NCBI RefSeq assembly: GCF_020023385.1 | Contig: NZ_JAIQCL010000006.1 | Coordinates: 1 to 64,000, forward strand | DNA length: 64,000 nt | Origin: Planococcus circulans | GTDB taxonomy: Bacteria > Bacillota > Bacilli > Bacillales_A > Planococcaceae | Direction: 5' to 3' | Shown: one piece after another, positions 34,305 through 43,366 of the stretch | How the letters are laid out: each line of letters opens with the position of its first letter | How positions within the stretch are numbered: the first letter of the stretch is position 1 | The notes under the pieces: generated by a model | The model's input: only the letters and a program-made list of their open reading frames with translations | Databases searched by the model: none | Told to the model about the DNA's origin: nothing | Position numbers and translations under genes: made by a program

Positions 34305-34382
34305 TTGACATCTCCTCCAAAATAAAGTACATTATCATATGGACGAACAATAATGATGGTATATTGAAAAATCATTCGTGTA
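34305..34382 (+). promoter_or_regulatory. guaC promoter with inverted PurBox-like pair
   Basis: Promoter TTGACA (34305-34310), 17-base spacer, TACATT (34328-34333). Downstream lie GGACGAACAATA (34341-34352) and, inverted, AATCATTCGTG (34370-34380). In B. subtilis PurR binds inverted CGAA-containing PurBoxes and guaC (yumD) is in its regulon, so PurR control is likely. Confidence 0.6.
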
Positions 34383-34396
34383 TAGGGGTGTAATTT

Positions 34397-35380
34397 ATGG
34401 AAAATGTGTTTGATTACGAAGATATTCAGTTGGTTCCTGCAAAAGCGGTGGTGGAAAGCCGATCAGAATGCGATACCTCGATTGAATTCGGTGGACGGAC
34501 CTTTAAGTTGCCGGTCGTACCTGCAAATATGCAGACTATTGTAGATGAAAAAATCGCCGGATTTCTGGCTGAAAATAATTATTTTTATATTATGCATAGA
34601 TTTGAGCCTGAAAAACGCTTGGCATTTACAAAAGACATGCAACAGCGCGGACTTTACGCTTCCATAAGTGTCGGCGTAAAATCGGAAGAGTATGAATTTA
34701 TCCAACAGTTGGCTGATGAAAAAATCACGCCGGAATACATTACAATCGATGTGGCTCATGGCCATTCGAACGCTGTGATCAAGATGATTCAGCATATCAA
34801 GAAATTGGTGCCAGACAGCTTTTTGATCGCTGGAAATGTCGGTACACCAGAAGCTGTCCGGGAATTGGAACACGCCGGAGCAGATGCGACGAAAGTGGGC
34901 ATCGGTCCCGGAAAAGTGTGCATCACCAAGATTAAGACAGGGTTCGGTACAGGCGGCTGGCAGTTGGCTGCACTTCGCTGGTGCGGAAAAGCGGCGAGCA
35001 AACCGATCATTGCGGACGGTGGAATCCGTACGCATGGCGATATTGCCAAATCGGTACGTTTCGGTGCTTCAATGGTGATGATCGGTTCTCTTTTTGCGGG
35101 GCACGAGGAATCACCTGGACAAACGATCAATCAAGACGGCAAGCTGTTAAAGGAATATTTCGGGTCAGCTTCTGAATTTCAAAAAGGTGAGAAGAAAAAC
35201 GTCGAAGGCAAGAAAATGTATGTGGAATACAAAGGATCGCTTAAAGATACGCTGGTGGAGATGGAACAGGATCTTCAATCTTCCATTTCATACGCTGGAG
35301 GAGACAAGTTGCTGGCGATCCGCAATGTGGATTACGTCATCGTCAAAAACTCCATCTTCAATGGCGATAAAGTCTACTGA
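34397..35380 (+). CDS. guaC: GMP reductase
   Basis: A 327-residue GMP reductase of the short bacterial type; it converts GMP to IMP and ammonia with NADPH, feeding guanine back into adenine nucleotides. N-terminal [14 protein letters not shown], the [12 protein letters not shown] strand, catalytic cysteine in [20 protein letters not shown] and phosphate loop [15 protein letters not shown] are all present. No CBS domains are inserted, which separates it from IMP dehydrogenase. The ribosome site AGGGGTG precedes the ATG. Confidence 0.95.
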   Translation: MENVFDYEDIQLVPAKAVVESRSECDTSIEFGGRTFKLPVVPANMQTIVDEKIAGFLAENNYFYIMHRFEPEKRLAFTKDMQQRGLYASISVGVKSEEYEFIQQLADEKITPEYITIDVAHGHSNAVIKMIQHIKKLVPDSFLIAGNVGTPEAVRELEHAGADATKVGIGPGKVCITKIKTGFGTGGWQLAALRWCGKAASKPIIADGGIRTHGDIAKSVRFGASMVMIGSLFAGHEESPGQTINQDGKLLKEYFGSASEFQKGEKKNVEGKKMYVEYKGSLKDTLVEMEQDLQSSISYAGGDKLLAIRNVDYVIVKNSIFNGDKVY

Positions 35381-35388
35381 ATCAGTCC

Positions 35389-35424
35389 AAAAGCCCTCAA
35401 TCCGTCGATTGAGGGCTTTTTTTC
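35389..35424 (+). terminator. guaC terminator
   Basis: AAAGCCCTCAATC-cgtc-GATTGAGGGCTTTTTTT. The left arm contains the stop codon of the convergent TVP38-family gene. Confidence 0.9.
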
Positions 35425-36014
35425 CGTTTGGAAGAGTTAATGAAAAAGATGGTGAGGGAAACAGCCAATACTGCGCCGAACAGGATGTACTGGATGGTGA
35501 CTGGGACTGCTTGGGTAAATCCGTAAACTGCAGCCAGTTCCAAAAGGACAGCCGGTATTTTGCCGATGGTGCTGGCGGTAAAGAACAGTCTGCCGCTGAT
35601 GCTCGTCAAGGCTGCACCTGCTGTCACAAATCCGGATGGCATGAAAGGAAGCAGCCGCAGCAGAATCACCAGGCTGAAGACGCGGGTAGTCGGCTGGTCC
35701 TGGAACTTTTGCCAAAAGGGGTGCCGCAGCCATTTTGGGTCTGCTTTGGAAAATCCAAAGCGGTACAGGTAAAATCCAAGAAAAGCACCGATGATTTCAC
35801 CGGAAAAAGTTAAAACTGCACCGCCGTAAAGGCCGAAAGATTGGATATTGACGACTGTGACAAGGACACTTGGAATAAATCCGACGGCTCCGACTGATAA
35901 ATTGACGGCCAGGAGAACCAGAAATTCCACTATGGTGGATAAAGACTCGATAAGCGAGGCCCCTTTCTTAGAGAACCAGTGTTTACTATACACAGCAACT
36001 CTTTTTAGATTCAT
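35397..36014 (-). CDS. TVP38/TMEM64-family membrane protein
   Basis: A 205-residue member of the SNARE-associated/DedA-like TVP38 family. The central block FGLYGGAVLTFSGEIIGAFL and the FSLVILLRLLPFMPSGFVT segment are diagnostic; about five membrane segments. Functions in lipid scrambling or membrane homeostasis are proposed for the family. ATG 36014 has no good ribosome site; a GAAAGGGG lies further inside the frame but without an ATG, GTG or TTG at proper distance, so the true start is uncertain. Its 3' end lies inside the guaC terminator hairpin. Confidence 0.75.
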   Translation of the reverse strand: MNLKRVAVYSKHWFSKKGASLIESLSTIVEFLVLLAVNLSVGAVGFIPSVLVTVVNIQSFGLYGGAVLTFSGEIIGAFLGFYLYRFGFSKADPKWLRHPFWQKFQDQPTTRVFSLVILLRLLPFMPSGFVTAGAALTSISGRLFFTASTIGKIPAVLLELAAVYGFTQAVPVTIQYILFGAVLAVSLTIFFINSSKRKKSPQSTD

Positions 36015-36153
36015 TTTAACACAGCTGAAAATTAGCTATTTGAGGTTTGCGAGTTCGGTCGGTAAAGTTTTTTAAACAGAAAAAACTGCGTAAAATCCTT
36101 TTTTTTTGCTGAAAACACGTTTTATTTTTTGTAAAATGGATAAGGAATAGTAG

Positions 36154-36225
36154 ATGAAAAAGAAAGGAGGAGGTTTGGCGAAAGATGAATTGACAAATCA
36201 TTTCAGTCGTCAGAAAAGCCATTAG
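36154..36225 (+). CDS. Possible 23-residue micro-ORF
   Basis: ATG 36154 is preceded by AAGGA at 8 bases. The frame reads MKKKGGGLAKDELTNHFSRQ and ends in KSH. A nested TTG start (LAKDELTN) sits beside a perfect AAAGGAGGAGG sequence. It lies in the 250-base leader of the CBS-domain gene. The strong ribosome site without any longer frame is the only reason to record it; it may be chance. Confidence 0.3.
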   Translation: MKKKGGGLAKDELTNHFSRQKSH

Positions 36226-36266
36226 GCTGGGCATAAGCAGTAAAATTTTTAGAGGAGGAACTATTC

Positions 36267-36695
36267 ATGAAGATTACCGACATCATGACGAAAGACGTCG
36301 AGACATGTGCACCGGAAACGTCCCTTCAGGAAATTGCATCTAAGATGCTGGAACTCGATGTAGGGTCCATTCCAATCAGCGACGGCAAACGATTACTTGG
36401 AATCGTTACAGACCGCGACATTGTCACACGTGGAATCGCTTCTCAAATTTCATTGGATAGCCCTGTATCACAGATTCTGACTTCAGAAATGGTCACTGGA
36501 ACAAAAGATATGTCTATCGAAGACGCTGCTGATTTAATGTCCGAACATCAAATTCGCCGACTTCCAATTGTTGAGAATGATCAGTTAGTAGGGATCGTAT
36601 CATTGGGAGACATTGCCGTAAGAGACCAAACAGACGACAATGCCAGCCTTGTACTGGAGGAAGTCTCCGAGTCAGAAGACACAGAGCTGCATTAA
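36267..36695 (+). CDS. CBS-domain protein
   Basis: A 142-residue protein made of two CBS repeats (about 5-60 and 70-125), with DRDIVTRGIA and LPIVENDQLVGIVSLGDIAV blocks. CBS pairs bind adenine nucleotides and act as energy sensors; with no catalytic domain attached, the partner is unknown. It resembles B. subtilis YhcV. The ribosome site AGAGGAGG is strong, and the gene has its own terminator. Confidence 0.85.
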   Translation: MKITDIMTKDVETCAPETSLQEIASKMLELDVGSIPISDGKRLLGIVTDRDIVTRGIASQISLDSPVSQILTSEMVTGTKDMSIEDAADLMSEHQIRRLPIVENDQLVGIVSLGDIAVRDQTDDNASLVLEEVSESEDTELH

Positions 36696-36708
36696 AAGAA
36701 GAAGATTC

Positions 36709-36746
36709 GAAAGAAGCATGTCCTTGGTGGGCATGCTTCTTTTTGT
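36709..36746 (+). terminator. Terminator after the CBS gene
   Basis: AAAGAAGCATG and CATGCTTCTTTTT arms around an 11-base loop. Confidence 0.85.
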
Positions 36747-36969
36747 TTCGTATGAATGTGAATCAACGAAAGATGGCCAGGTATTCGGTTGCATGTTTAA
36801 CCTTCGTTTTGTGCTTTTACGTCTGCTGCCGACTAGGGGAAAGTTCCTGCAGATCCACCTATCATTATAAATTCAGGATGGTAAAATAAGTATGAGAATT
36901 GATGAGTACAAGAAGATTTATGACAGTTTTACTCATCAGGTGATTGAAGATAAAAAGAGGGGGAGTTAG

Positions 36970-37173
36970 ATGAAAGATCGAATCCTGTTCGCAATTATCA
37001 TATTTTTCGTCTTAGGATCGAGTGTCACCAGCGGCAATGATTCCATAAACCAGACGGCTAAGTCGATATTCCATGGATTTGGCATGTTTACTCTTGGGTT
37101 GATCGGAATTTATAGTTTTTATAATGTATTCGAAAAAAGGCGGGCAGAAAGAAAGTTGGATCATAAAAAATAA
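36970..37173 (+). CDS. 67-residue small membrane protein
   Basis: Two hydrophobic segments (about 5-20 and 36-52) are joined by a polar SGNDSINQTAKS loop, and the protein ends in a basic RRAERKLDHKK tail. AGAGGGGGAG precedes the ATG. I recognise no family. A small inner-membrane protein is the only statement supported. Confidence 0.6.
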   Translation: MKDRILFAIIIFFVLGSSVTSGNDSINQTAKSIFHGFGMFTLGLIGIYSFYNVFEKRRAERKLDHKK

Positions 37174-37281
37174 AAGCAGAAATTACTGCAGCTTGACTCT
37201 TGATTTTTCCATCACCGCCATACATAGCTGAACGTATTGATAAGGATCGCAACAAATCAATTATTTAATAGGGGTGGGCAT

Positions 37282-38352
37282 TTGAGAAACCAAAAGCGAA
37301 TTCGTGATTATGGAGTAGAAATCGGCAAGATGAAGCCCGGTGTGCTGAACGCCATAACAGATGTAGAAGGTGTTTCCATAGGGCATGTAACTTTAAGTGA
37401 AGGCGATATGCAGACCGGTGTGACAGCAATCCTGCCGCATCAGGGAGATCTGTTTCATGAAAAATTGATTGCCTCGAGCCATGTCATCAATGGCTTCGGA
37501 AAAACGATGGGGACGATACAACTGGCGGAATTGGGTACGTTGGAGACACCGATTGTTTTGACTAATACATTGAATGTCGGGACGGCAGCCAATGCCGTCA
37601 TCGACTATATGCTGGAGAAGAATCCGGATATCGGCAACACGACCGGCACGGTAAATCCAGTGATTGGCGAATGCAACGATATGTTTTTGAATGATGTCCG
37701 GGGCCGTTTTGTCAAAGAAGAGCACGTTCGGCAGGCACTTGACAATACCGCTGTTGAATTTGAAGAAGGCGCAGTCGGAGCAGGCAGAGGTATGCTGTGC
37801 TATTCGCTGAAAGGCGGCATCGGCACCGCTTCGCGCATTATGGAGCAGGAGCATGGAACCTATACGATAGGTGTACTGGTGCTGTCGAACTTCGGGATGC
37901 TGAGTGATTTGACGATCGACGGCAATCCCATCGGCGAAGCATTAAAGAAAAATATCCAGCAAACGCATAAAGAAGAAGACAAGGGCTCTGTCATGGTCAT
38001 CGTGGCCACCGATCTTCCGTTATCTGAACGGCAATTGAACCGGATCCTTAAACGGGCGGTAACGGGGCTTTCGCGGACGGGATCCATCATCACCAACGGC
38101 AGCGGAGAAATCGTACTGGGTTTTTCAACTGCCAATAAAATCCCTCATGCCAAACCGGAAAAAACCCTTTCGATCGAAACCATTCATGAAGACGATCTGG
38201 ATGAAGCCTTCCGCGCTGTTGGGGAAGCTGTGGAAGAAGCAGTGCTCAATTCATTGATCACTGCAGAAGCGGTTGTTGGACGTGATGGCAATGAAAGACC
38301 AGCACTGAAAGAATTGCTAGAAAAATATGCGATGACTTTAAAGGACCTTTAA
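37282..38352 (+). CDS. P1-family (DmpA-like, S58) aminopeptidase
   Basis: A 356-residue protein of the P1/DmpA Ntn-hydrolase family, which self-cleaves to expose an N-terminal serine and acts as an L-aminopeptidase, D-amidase or beta-aminopeptidase. Diagnostic blocks are ITDVEGVSIGHVTL, NTLNVGTAANAVIDYMLEKN, GAVGAGRGMLCYSLKGGIGT and VLVLSNFG, the last probably carrying the cleavage region. TTG 37282 is taken as the start because AGGGGTG lies 5 bases upstream; upstream in-frame codons lack a ribosome site. Confidence 0.85.
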   Translation: MRNQKRIRDYGVEIGKMKPGVLNAITDVEGVSIGHVTLSEGDMQTGVTAILPHQGDLFHEKLIASSHVINGFGKTMGTIQLAELGTLETPIVLTNTLNVGTAANAVIDYMLEKNPDIGNTTGTVNPVIGECNDMFLNDVRGRFVKEEHVRQALDNTAVEFEEGAVGAGRGMLCYSLKGGIGTASRIMEQEHGTYTIGVLVLSNFGMLSDLTIDGNPIGEALKKNIQQTHKEEDKGSVMVIVATDLPLSERQLNRILKRAVTGLSRTGSIITNGSGEIVLGFSTANKIPHAKPEKTLSIETIHEDDLDEAFRAVGEAVEEAVLNSLITAEAVVGRDGNERPALKELLEKYAMTLKDL

Positions 38353-38785
38353 TCGGGTTCTTTTTTCTTTTCAGCAAAGGGAAGAGCTCGATAAAAACAA
38401 AATATTGCCTGCTGATTAAATAGTTTATTTGAATAATACTTTATCTTCTGGGCTGAATACACTTTCTAGACAGCGAGCAATACAAAAGAAAATAACTATC
38501 GAATTAAAGATATCCAAGTATAGAAGAATACAGTGAAGAAATAGAGAAAAATAGTTTTTGGAAAAATAAGGTTGCAATAAAAATACTAAATTAACGTTAA
38601 ATTGTTTACAATTTGCATAATCCATTGTAGTCTATGAGTATTATGAAAAACACTGAATTTCAATTTAATAGTAAATTAAATGGGTTTAAAGACTGTTAAT
38701 ACGACTGACTATTTTCAAAACAGCAAATTATTTTTAATAATATTTTGCTTGTTCATTCTAACGGGAAGACGAGAGGATGGAGTAT
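38353..38785. other. AT-rich intergenic region
   Basis: About 430 bases, strongly AT-rich, with no supportable frame, hairpin terminator or known RNA motif. The preceding peptidase gene shows no clear terminator here. Confidence 0.35.
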
Positions 38786-39187
38786 ATGATTAGTGCACAA
38801 CCGGTAAAAACTTTGACTGAAATTCTGGAGAATATATTGGAAGCACCGGTCGAGGTGTTTGGAGATCTTCACGTAGTGAATAAGCAGAGGGAGTTAGCCA
38901 TCAAAACAGGAAATTCCACTTTGTGCTTTAAAATCGATTACGAAATTACGTTTCAAAATATCCACCAGCAAGGCAAGATGCTGAATAAAGCCGAACTGCT
39001 TTTATTGCCTGAAGAACTGCCCGTGTTTTCCTCAGCGTTGATCAGCCAAAGTGTCTCATTACCCACCAATTACACACAACGGTTGGTTATGGAAACGGAT
39101 GTCTTTTGCTTATACATGGAGTCCCAAGAACTTCCTGAACTTTTTGCCGAACGTTTTGCAGCCGCATTAAAAGCTGTCATTAATTGA
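38786..39187 (+). CDS. 133-residue hypothetical protein
   Basis: A soluble protein starting MISAQPVKTLTEILENIL, with a mixed alpha/beta pattern and a C-terminal LFAERFAAALKAVIN helix. I recognise no family. ATG 38786 is preferred because GAGAGG lies 9 bases before it; ATG 38777 directly follows that site and is too close. Unlike the AT-rich region upstream, it has ordinary codon use. Confidence 0.6.
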   Translation: MISAQPVKTLTEILENILEAPVEVFGDLHVVNKQRELAIKTGNSTLCFKIDYEITFQNIHQQGKMLNKAELLLLPEELPVFSSALISQSVSLPTNYTQRLVMETDVFCLYMESQELPELFAERFAAALKAVIN

Positions 39188-39243
39188 TCTTTTTGTCCGG
39201 ATCGTCAAACTTTGATACCCACAACAGAAAAGAGGGTGTTCTT

Positions 39244-39510
39244 ATGAATGGGAAATGTTTATCATGCATCTCGGCAGTCCTCTTTTTATTGACCATGCTG
39301 CCCTTGTCAATGGCAGCGATTCACTGGTTCTATAAACCACTTGAAATTTTGCTGAGCCTTCACCTGCATCTGCCTTGCGTGTTGAGCGGTTTGGGGATTG
39401 TGGCAGCGATGATCGGCGCAAAAGGAGATTTGAGGTTCAATCTTGTCTTATTCAATGTGCTGACGCTAAGTCTGTACCTCATTTTTTCTACAAGTCTGCA
39501 CTCTATGTAA
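39244..39510 (+). CDS. 88-residue membrane protein
   Basis: Three hydrophobic segments (about 8-30, 42-58 and 64-82) with little loop sequence, and CLSC near the N-terminus. AAAAGAGGGTG precedes ATG 39244. The family is not recognised. It lies 56 bases after the preceding hypothetical gene and may be co-transcribed with it. Confidence 0.55.
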   Translation: MNGKCLSCISAVLFLLTMLPLSMAAIHWFYKPLEILLSLHLHLPCVLSGLGIVAAMIGAKGDLRFNLVLFNVLTLSLYLIFSTSLHSM

Positions 39511-39562
39511 ACCCGGTTGCTTGCTACTGAAATATCGTACGAAATTACATGAACTTCTAAAC

Positions 39563-39608
39563 AAAAAGATGGAATGCAGTGCATATTTGCGCAGCGTTCC
39601 ATCTTTTC
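39563..39608. terminator. Bidirectional terminator
   Basis: AAAAGATGGAA and TTCCATCTTTT arms around a 22-base loop, between convergent genes. Confidence 0.75.
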
Positions 39609-39611
39609 GAT

Positions 39612-41273
39612 TTAATGTGCAATAATCGGCCTTACCCATAGTTTGGAAAAATCGACATAGCCGAAATGACTGATGGAAATATTCATTAAGTCAACAGAAA
39701 AAGGAATTTGACGCTTTTCATAATACAAAGTCAGCATGATGGAGGACTCGATCAGATCACGTTCAATTTCCAGATTTAAGGCCGTCCAATTTTCAAATGG
39801 CGTTTCAGCATACAGCTGCATGTAATCAGTAAATCGTGGTTGGGATTTCATGATAGCCGCCAGCGGAGAATAGCCGTTTGAAAGAAAATAGAAAAACGAG
39901 AAATTTTGGTTCATTTCAAAGACCTCTCCGTGAACAAAAAGGTCGGCTGTTTGGTCGTCTTTGGTATCCATCAGTTTGTCCCGGAAAGACAGCCATTGGA
40001 TTTCGACAGGAATGCCTTCGCTTTCCAGAGCTTCTTTCAGCCAGCGGGTAGCTCCGTTGGTATAGTTTGCCGCTTTAATGATCAATGGCTGTTCAATGCG
40101 CGGACATACAGGCTTTGGCTGTGTATAGGCTTGTTTTTGTCCGATTAAACAGCTGTGGTGATTGGGCAAGGCACGCGGATGAAACTCGCCGATTTTATGG
40201 CGGTGTTTGGCGATGGCATAGTGGACATACTCACGTACTTCTTTCCGATTGATGGGTGAATTCCTGAATGCATTTAATATGACCACCCCAAACCCTGAAT
40301 CGCTTTCTACTTGAAACGTCTCATTGGTCTGTTCATTCGCTGAAGAACGATAGGCAAAGTCGAAATCCTCGGGTACCTGGAGGAATTCGACGATGTCGAG
40401 CAGCGGCCGTTCACGGAAGTATCCACCGAATGCCATCAAGGTGGTTTTCAGCATGTCATTTTCCGTGACATAAAAGCTGCCGGTGCCGATAGGGTTCAAT
40501 GGTCCTTCTTTATAGATGCTGGAATTGATCATGCCGAGCATATAGAGGCAGTAGCTGCAGCCATTTGGAAATGAGATTTCAAGAACATGTGGGGAGATTG
40601 CTTTTATGGCTGTAATCGGCTTCCAAAGATCCGCGTAAGAAGCATCCGTACGCAGCCGGTTTAGGCATTCGACTACATCTTCTGAAGTCAAAAAAGAGCC
40701 ATCGTGAAAACTGACTTCTTTCCTGAGATACAGCCGAAGAGTAGTGGGGGTAAGGTCCCAACTATGGGCCAGCTCCGGAGAAACGTCTCCGTTTGCATGG
40801 ACTGACACCAAACGGCTATAGACATTGGAAACCATATTTGCACTTTGGACATCTGCCGCTTCCAATGGATGGAGCGTCAGCAACGGATATTTCCGCGGGA
40901 TGATCAGTTTATCTTTCTGGCTAACAGCGTTTTGGACATAACCGAAGTTGGACCGGAAGTGATGGAGCAGACGCAGCCTGACTTCCGGTGACCAGTCAAA
41001 CAATAGGTATTTCCCGGCCGCTTCGATGGACTGCTCTTCAATCAGGTGAAGCAGCTGTTGTTCATATACTTCTTCTACATCCCGATGCCACTCTATATGG
41101 GAAGTATTTCCACGGCCACGGCCCGACGTAAAGGTGAACCAGCCCTCATCAGCCCATTTACGCAACAGCCGTGCCGTTTGTTTATTGCTCAATTGAAGTG
41201 AATCTGCCAGCTCATTTTGCTTGATGTTGCCGGATGGGATCGCTTGCCATAACGCCAAAAGGGATTTTTCCAT
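39612..41273 (-). CDS. SgrR-like regulator (HTH plus solute-binding domain)
   Basis: A 553-residue regulator with the SgrR layout. The N-terminal winged-helix domain (about 1-115) contains IKQNELADSLQLSNKQTARL and the SGRGRGN linker. Next comes an SBP_bac_5-type solute-binding domain (about 160-540; LRLYLRKEVSFHDGSFLTSE; PIGTGSFYV). No signal peptide, so the binding domain is cytoplasmic and senses a ligand. E. coli SgrR responds to glucose-phosphate stress and adjoins the setA exporter; here an MFS transporter is divergent, a parallel arrangement. The ribosome site AAGGAGG precedes the ATG. Confidence 0.85.
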   Translation of the reverse strand: MEKSLLALWQAIPSGNIKQNELADSLQLSNKQTARLLRKWADEGWFTFTSGRGRGNTSHIEWHRDVEEVYEQQLLHLIEEQSIEAAGKYLLFDWSPEVRLRLLHHFRSNFGYVQNAVSQKDKLIIPRKYPLLTLHPLEAADVQSANMVSNVYSRLVSVHANGDVSPELAHSWDLTPTTLRLYLRKEVSFHDGSFLTSEDVVECLNRLRTDASYADLWKPITAIKAISPHVLEISFPNGCSYCLYMLGMINSSIYKEGPLNPIGTGSFYVTENDMLKTTLMAFGGYFRERPLLDIVEFLQVPEDFDFAYRSSANEQTNETFQVESDSGFGVVILNAFRNSPINRKEVREYVHYAIAKHRHKIGEFHPRALPNHHSCLIGQKQAYTQPKPVCPRIEQPLIIKAANYTNGATRWLKEALESEGIPVEIQWLSFRDKLMDTKDDQTADLFVHGEVFEMNQNFSFFYFLSNGYSPLAAIMKSQPRFTDYMQLYAETPFENWTALNLEIERDLIESSIMLTLYYEKRQIPFSVDLMNISISHFGYVDFSKLWVRPIIAH

Positions 41274-41370
41274 AATGCCTCCTTGTAAAAGTGGACATGA
41301 TTTATAAAATTGTCTATTTTTAGTATCTTTCGTCTAGTTTAATATACATAAGACAAAGGAGGTTGACAAG

Positions 41371-42621
41371 ATGAAATGGAAGGACTATCCACAAAATATT
41401 AAAGTGCGTTTGATTACTTCATTCTTTAACCGGGCTGTCGCTTCAGCCGTCATGCCATTTATGGCATTGTTTTTTGCCCAGGAGATGAGCAAGGTCTGGG
41501 CAGGTTCTTTTTTGATCATCACCGTTTTCATCGGTTTTCTTGTCAACATGATCGGCGGCTATATTTCTGATCGCTTCCCGCGAAAAAGAGTGTTGGTGAT
41601 GACCTCTTCTCTGAGCGCTGTCATGTTCCTGTTGATGGCGATCAGTTTGTTGCCGGATGAAAAATGGATTCGCCTGTTTGCGCTCGCCTACGTCATGTTT
41701 ATCGTCACCAGCAGTTTGGGCAGACCGGCGATGCATGCCATCATCATCGATTCGACAACTCCGGAAAACCGTAAAGCGATCTATGCCATCGATTATTGGA
41801 TGATCAACCTGTCGATGGCCATCGGTGCAGCACTCGGTGGCTTATTGTATCTGAATCATCAGATTGAATTGTTTATTCTATTGACAGTAACAGCTGCCAG
41901 CTTGCCGATTGCTTATCAGATTTGGCTGAAGGACGAACGCGTCCAAAGCTTGAAAAAACAGCATCAGAATGTGGTGATCGATCTGCTGCAAAACTACAAA
42001 GTTGCTTTCCAGGACCGGCCTTTTGTGAAAGTGGTGATCGGTTCCATGTTCATTTTTTCAGCGGAATTTTCCTTGAACAGCTATATCGGCGTCCGGCTTG
42101 CCGAGAGCTTCGATTCTTTCACCATCGGGGATTTCGAGGTTGCCGGAGTCCGGATGCTGAGCCTCTTGAATATCCAAAACATGCTACTGGTCGTCTGTAT
42201 GACATTTATGGTCAATAAATTCACGGACCGATTTTCCAAACAGCATGTCCTCTTGACCGGATTGTTGCTTTACAGCATTGGCTATGTCACGATTACATCA
42301 GCGAACAGCTGGTACCTGCTGCTCCTGTTCAACTTTATCGGGACAATCGGCGAACTCGTATATTCGCCGGTGCGCAATGCAGAGATGGCGAATATGATAC
42401 CCGAAGACAAGCGGGGTTCGTATTCCGCTTTCTCCAATGTTTCATTCAGCGGCGCGGATCTATTGGCCCGCTCCACCATCATCATTGGTGCATTCCTGAT
42501 TCCGACAATGATGTCTGTCTATATCGGCGTCTTGTTGATGATCGGAACGCTCCTTGTTTACACGGGCCTGTTTGTCAGAAAATCGAAGAAAGAGCAAGTG
42601 GCCGAACCGGAAATCGTTTGA
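41371..42621 (+). CDS. MFS transporter, divergent from the SgrR-like gene
   Basis: A 416-residue 12-helix major facilitator. Loop 2-3 reads GGYISDRFPRKRVLV, the classic DRxxRR-type motif of drug or sugar exporters. The ribosome site AAAGGAGG is consensus. It shares a 97-base divergent promoter region with the SgrR-like regulator, which is therefore its probable controller. The substrate cannot be inferred; sugar efflux by analogy with setA or drug efflux are both possible. Confidence 0.8.
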   Translation: MKWKDYPQNIKVRLITSFFNRAVASAVMPFMALFFAQEMSKVWAGSFLIITVFIGFLVNMIGGYISDRFPRKRVLVMTSSLSAVMFLLMAISLLPDEKWIRLFALAYVMFIVTSSLGRPAMHAIIIDSTTPENRKAIYAIDYWMINLSMAIGAALGGLLYLNHQIELFILLTVTAASLPIAYQIWLKDERVQSLKKQHQNVVIDLLQNYKVAFQDRPFVKVVIGSMFIFSAEFSLNSYIGVRLAESFDSFTIGDFEVAGVRMLSLLNIQNMLLVVCMTFMVNKFTDRFSKQHVLLTGLLLYSIGYVTITSANSWYLLLLFNFIGTIGELVYSPVRNAEMANMIPEDKRGSYSAFSNVSFSGADLLARSTIIIGAFLIPTMMSVYIGVLLMIGTLLVYTGLFVRKSKKEQVAEPEIV

Positions 42622-42665
42622 TCTCCACTACTTTAGCAGACAAATGAAATGCCAGGAGGATGAGC

Positions 42666-43154
42666 ATGATGATTAGAAAAGCAGTTCCAGCAGATGCGGC
42701 TCAGTTAACCACACTCATGAAGCATGTGGAAGAATCGAATTTGATGCTGTTTGAGCCGGGAGAACGAAAAACCACTGCCGAACAGCTGAAGAAACGCCTT
42801 GGTGCTGCAGGGGATGAGTCAATCGTGCTGGTGGCAGAAGAAGAGTCGGAGTTGACAGGCTATTTGTTTGCGATGGGCGAAGGAGTCAAACGGAAACGGC
42901 ATTCCGTTTATGTGGCGCTGGGCATTAGGCAAAACGAGCGGGGAAAAGGCAGAGGCACCGAGCTGTTTCTGGCGTTGGAGCAATGGGCCAAAGAAAAGGC
43001 GCTTCACCGCATTGAACTTACCGTTCTCGAGCATAATAAAGCTGCCATTGCACTATATGAAAAAATGGGGTTTCAAGTAGAAGGGATCAAGCGGGATTCT
43101 ATATGGATTAACGACAGCTATGCCAACGAATTGTATATGTCGAAACTGCTCTAG
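42666..43154 (+). CDS. GNAT-family N-acetyltransferase
   Basis: A 162-residue GNAT enzyme that transfers acetyl from acetyl-CoA to an amine. The acetyl-CoA loop is VALGIRQNERGKGRGTELF (about 83-101), and the late block ELTVLEHNKAAIALYEKMGF is typical of RimJ/RimL-like members. ATG 42666 lies 6 bases after AGGAGG; the ATG at 42660 abuts it. It follows the MFS gene by 44 bases and could be co-transcribed. Confidence 0.85.
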   Translation: MMIRKAVPADAAQLTTLMKHVEESNLMLFEPGERKTTAEQLKKRLGAAGDESIVLVAEEESELTGYLFAMGEGVKRKRHSVYVALGIRQNERGKGRGTELFLALEQWAKEKALHRIELTVLEHNKAAIALYEKMGFQVEGIKRDSIWINDSYANELYMSKLL

Positions 43155-43160
43155 GTCATA

Positions 43161-43225
43161 GAGCGGCAAAGGGTTCTATTACCACCAGTAAAGTCGGTGG
43201 CTATAGAACCCTTTGCCGCTTTTTA
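43161..43225 (+). terminator. Long terminator hairpin
   Basis: AGCGGCAAAGGGTTCTAT and ATAGAACCCTTTGCCGCT are perfectly paired 18-base arms with an inner ACCACC/GGTGG stem, followed by TTTTT. Confidence 0.9.
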
Positions 43226-43366
43226 GGAAATGAAGCGAGAAATGTGGAAATAAGACGATATCTTATGTTTATATACTAGAGGTATGTAAAATATTGTAGT
43301 TTATCTGTATTTTTAGACGCAATGATTGTAAACTAATAAAGAATGTTTTTACGGGGAGTTGGATAA

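Noticed and set aside
36893..36969. Small frame just before the 67-residue membrane protein
   Set aside because: The frame running up to 36969 has no start codon, and the ATG at 36893 is in a different frame that stops after 16 codons.
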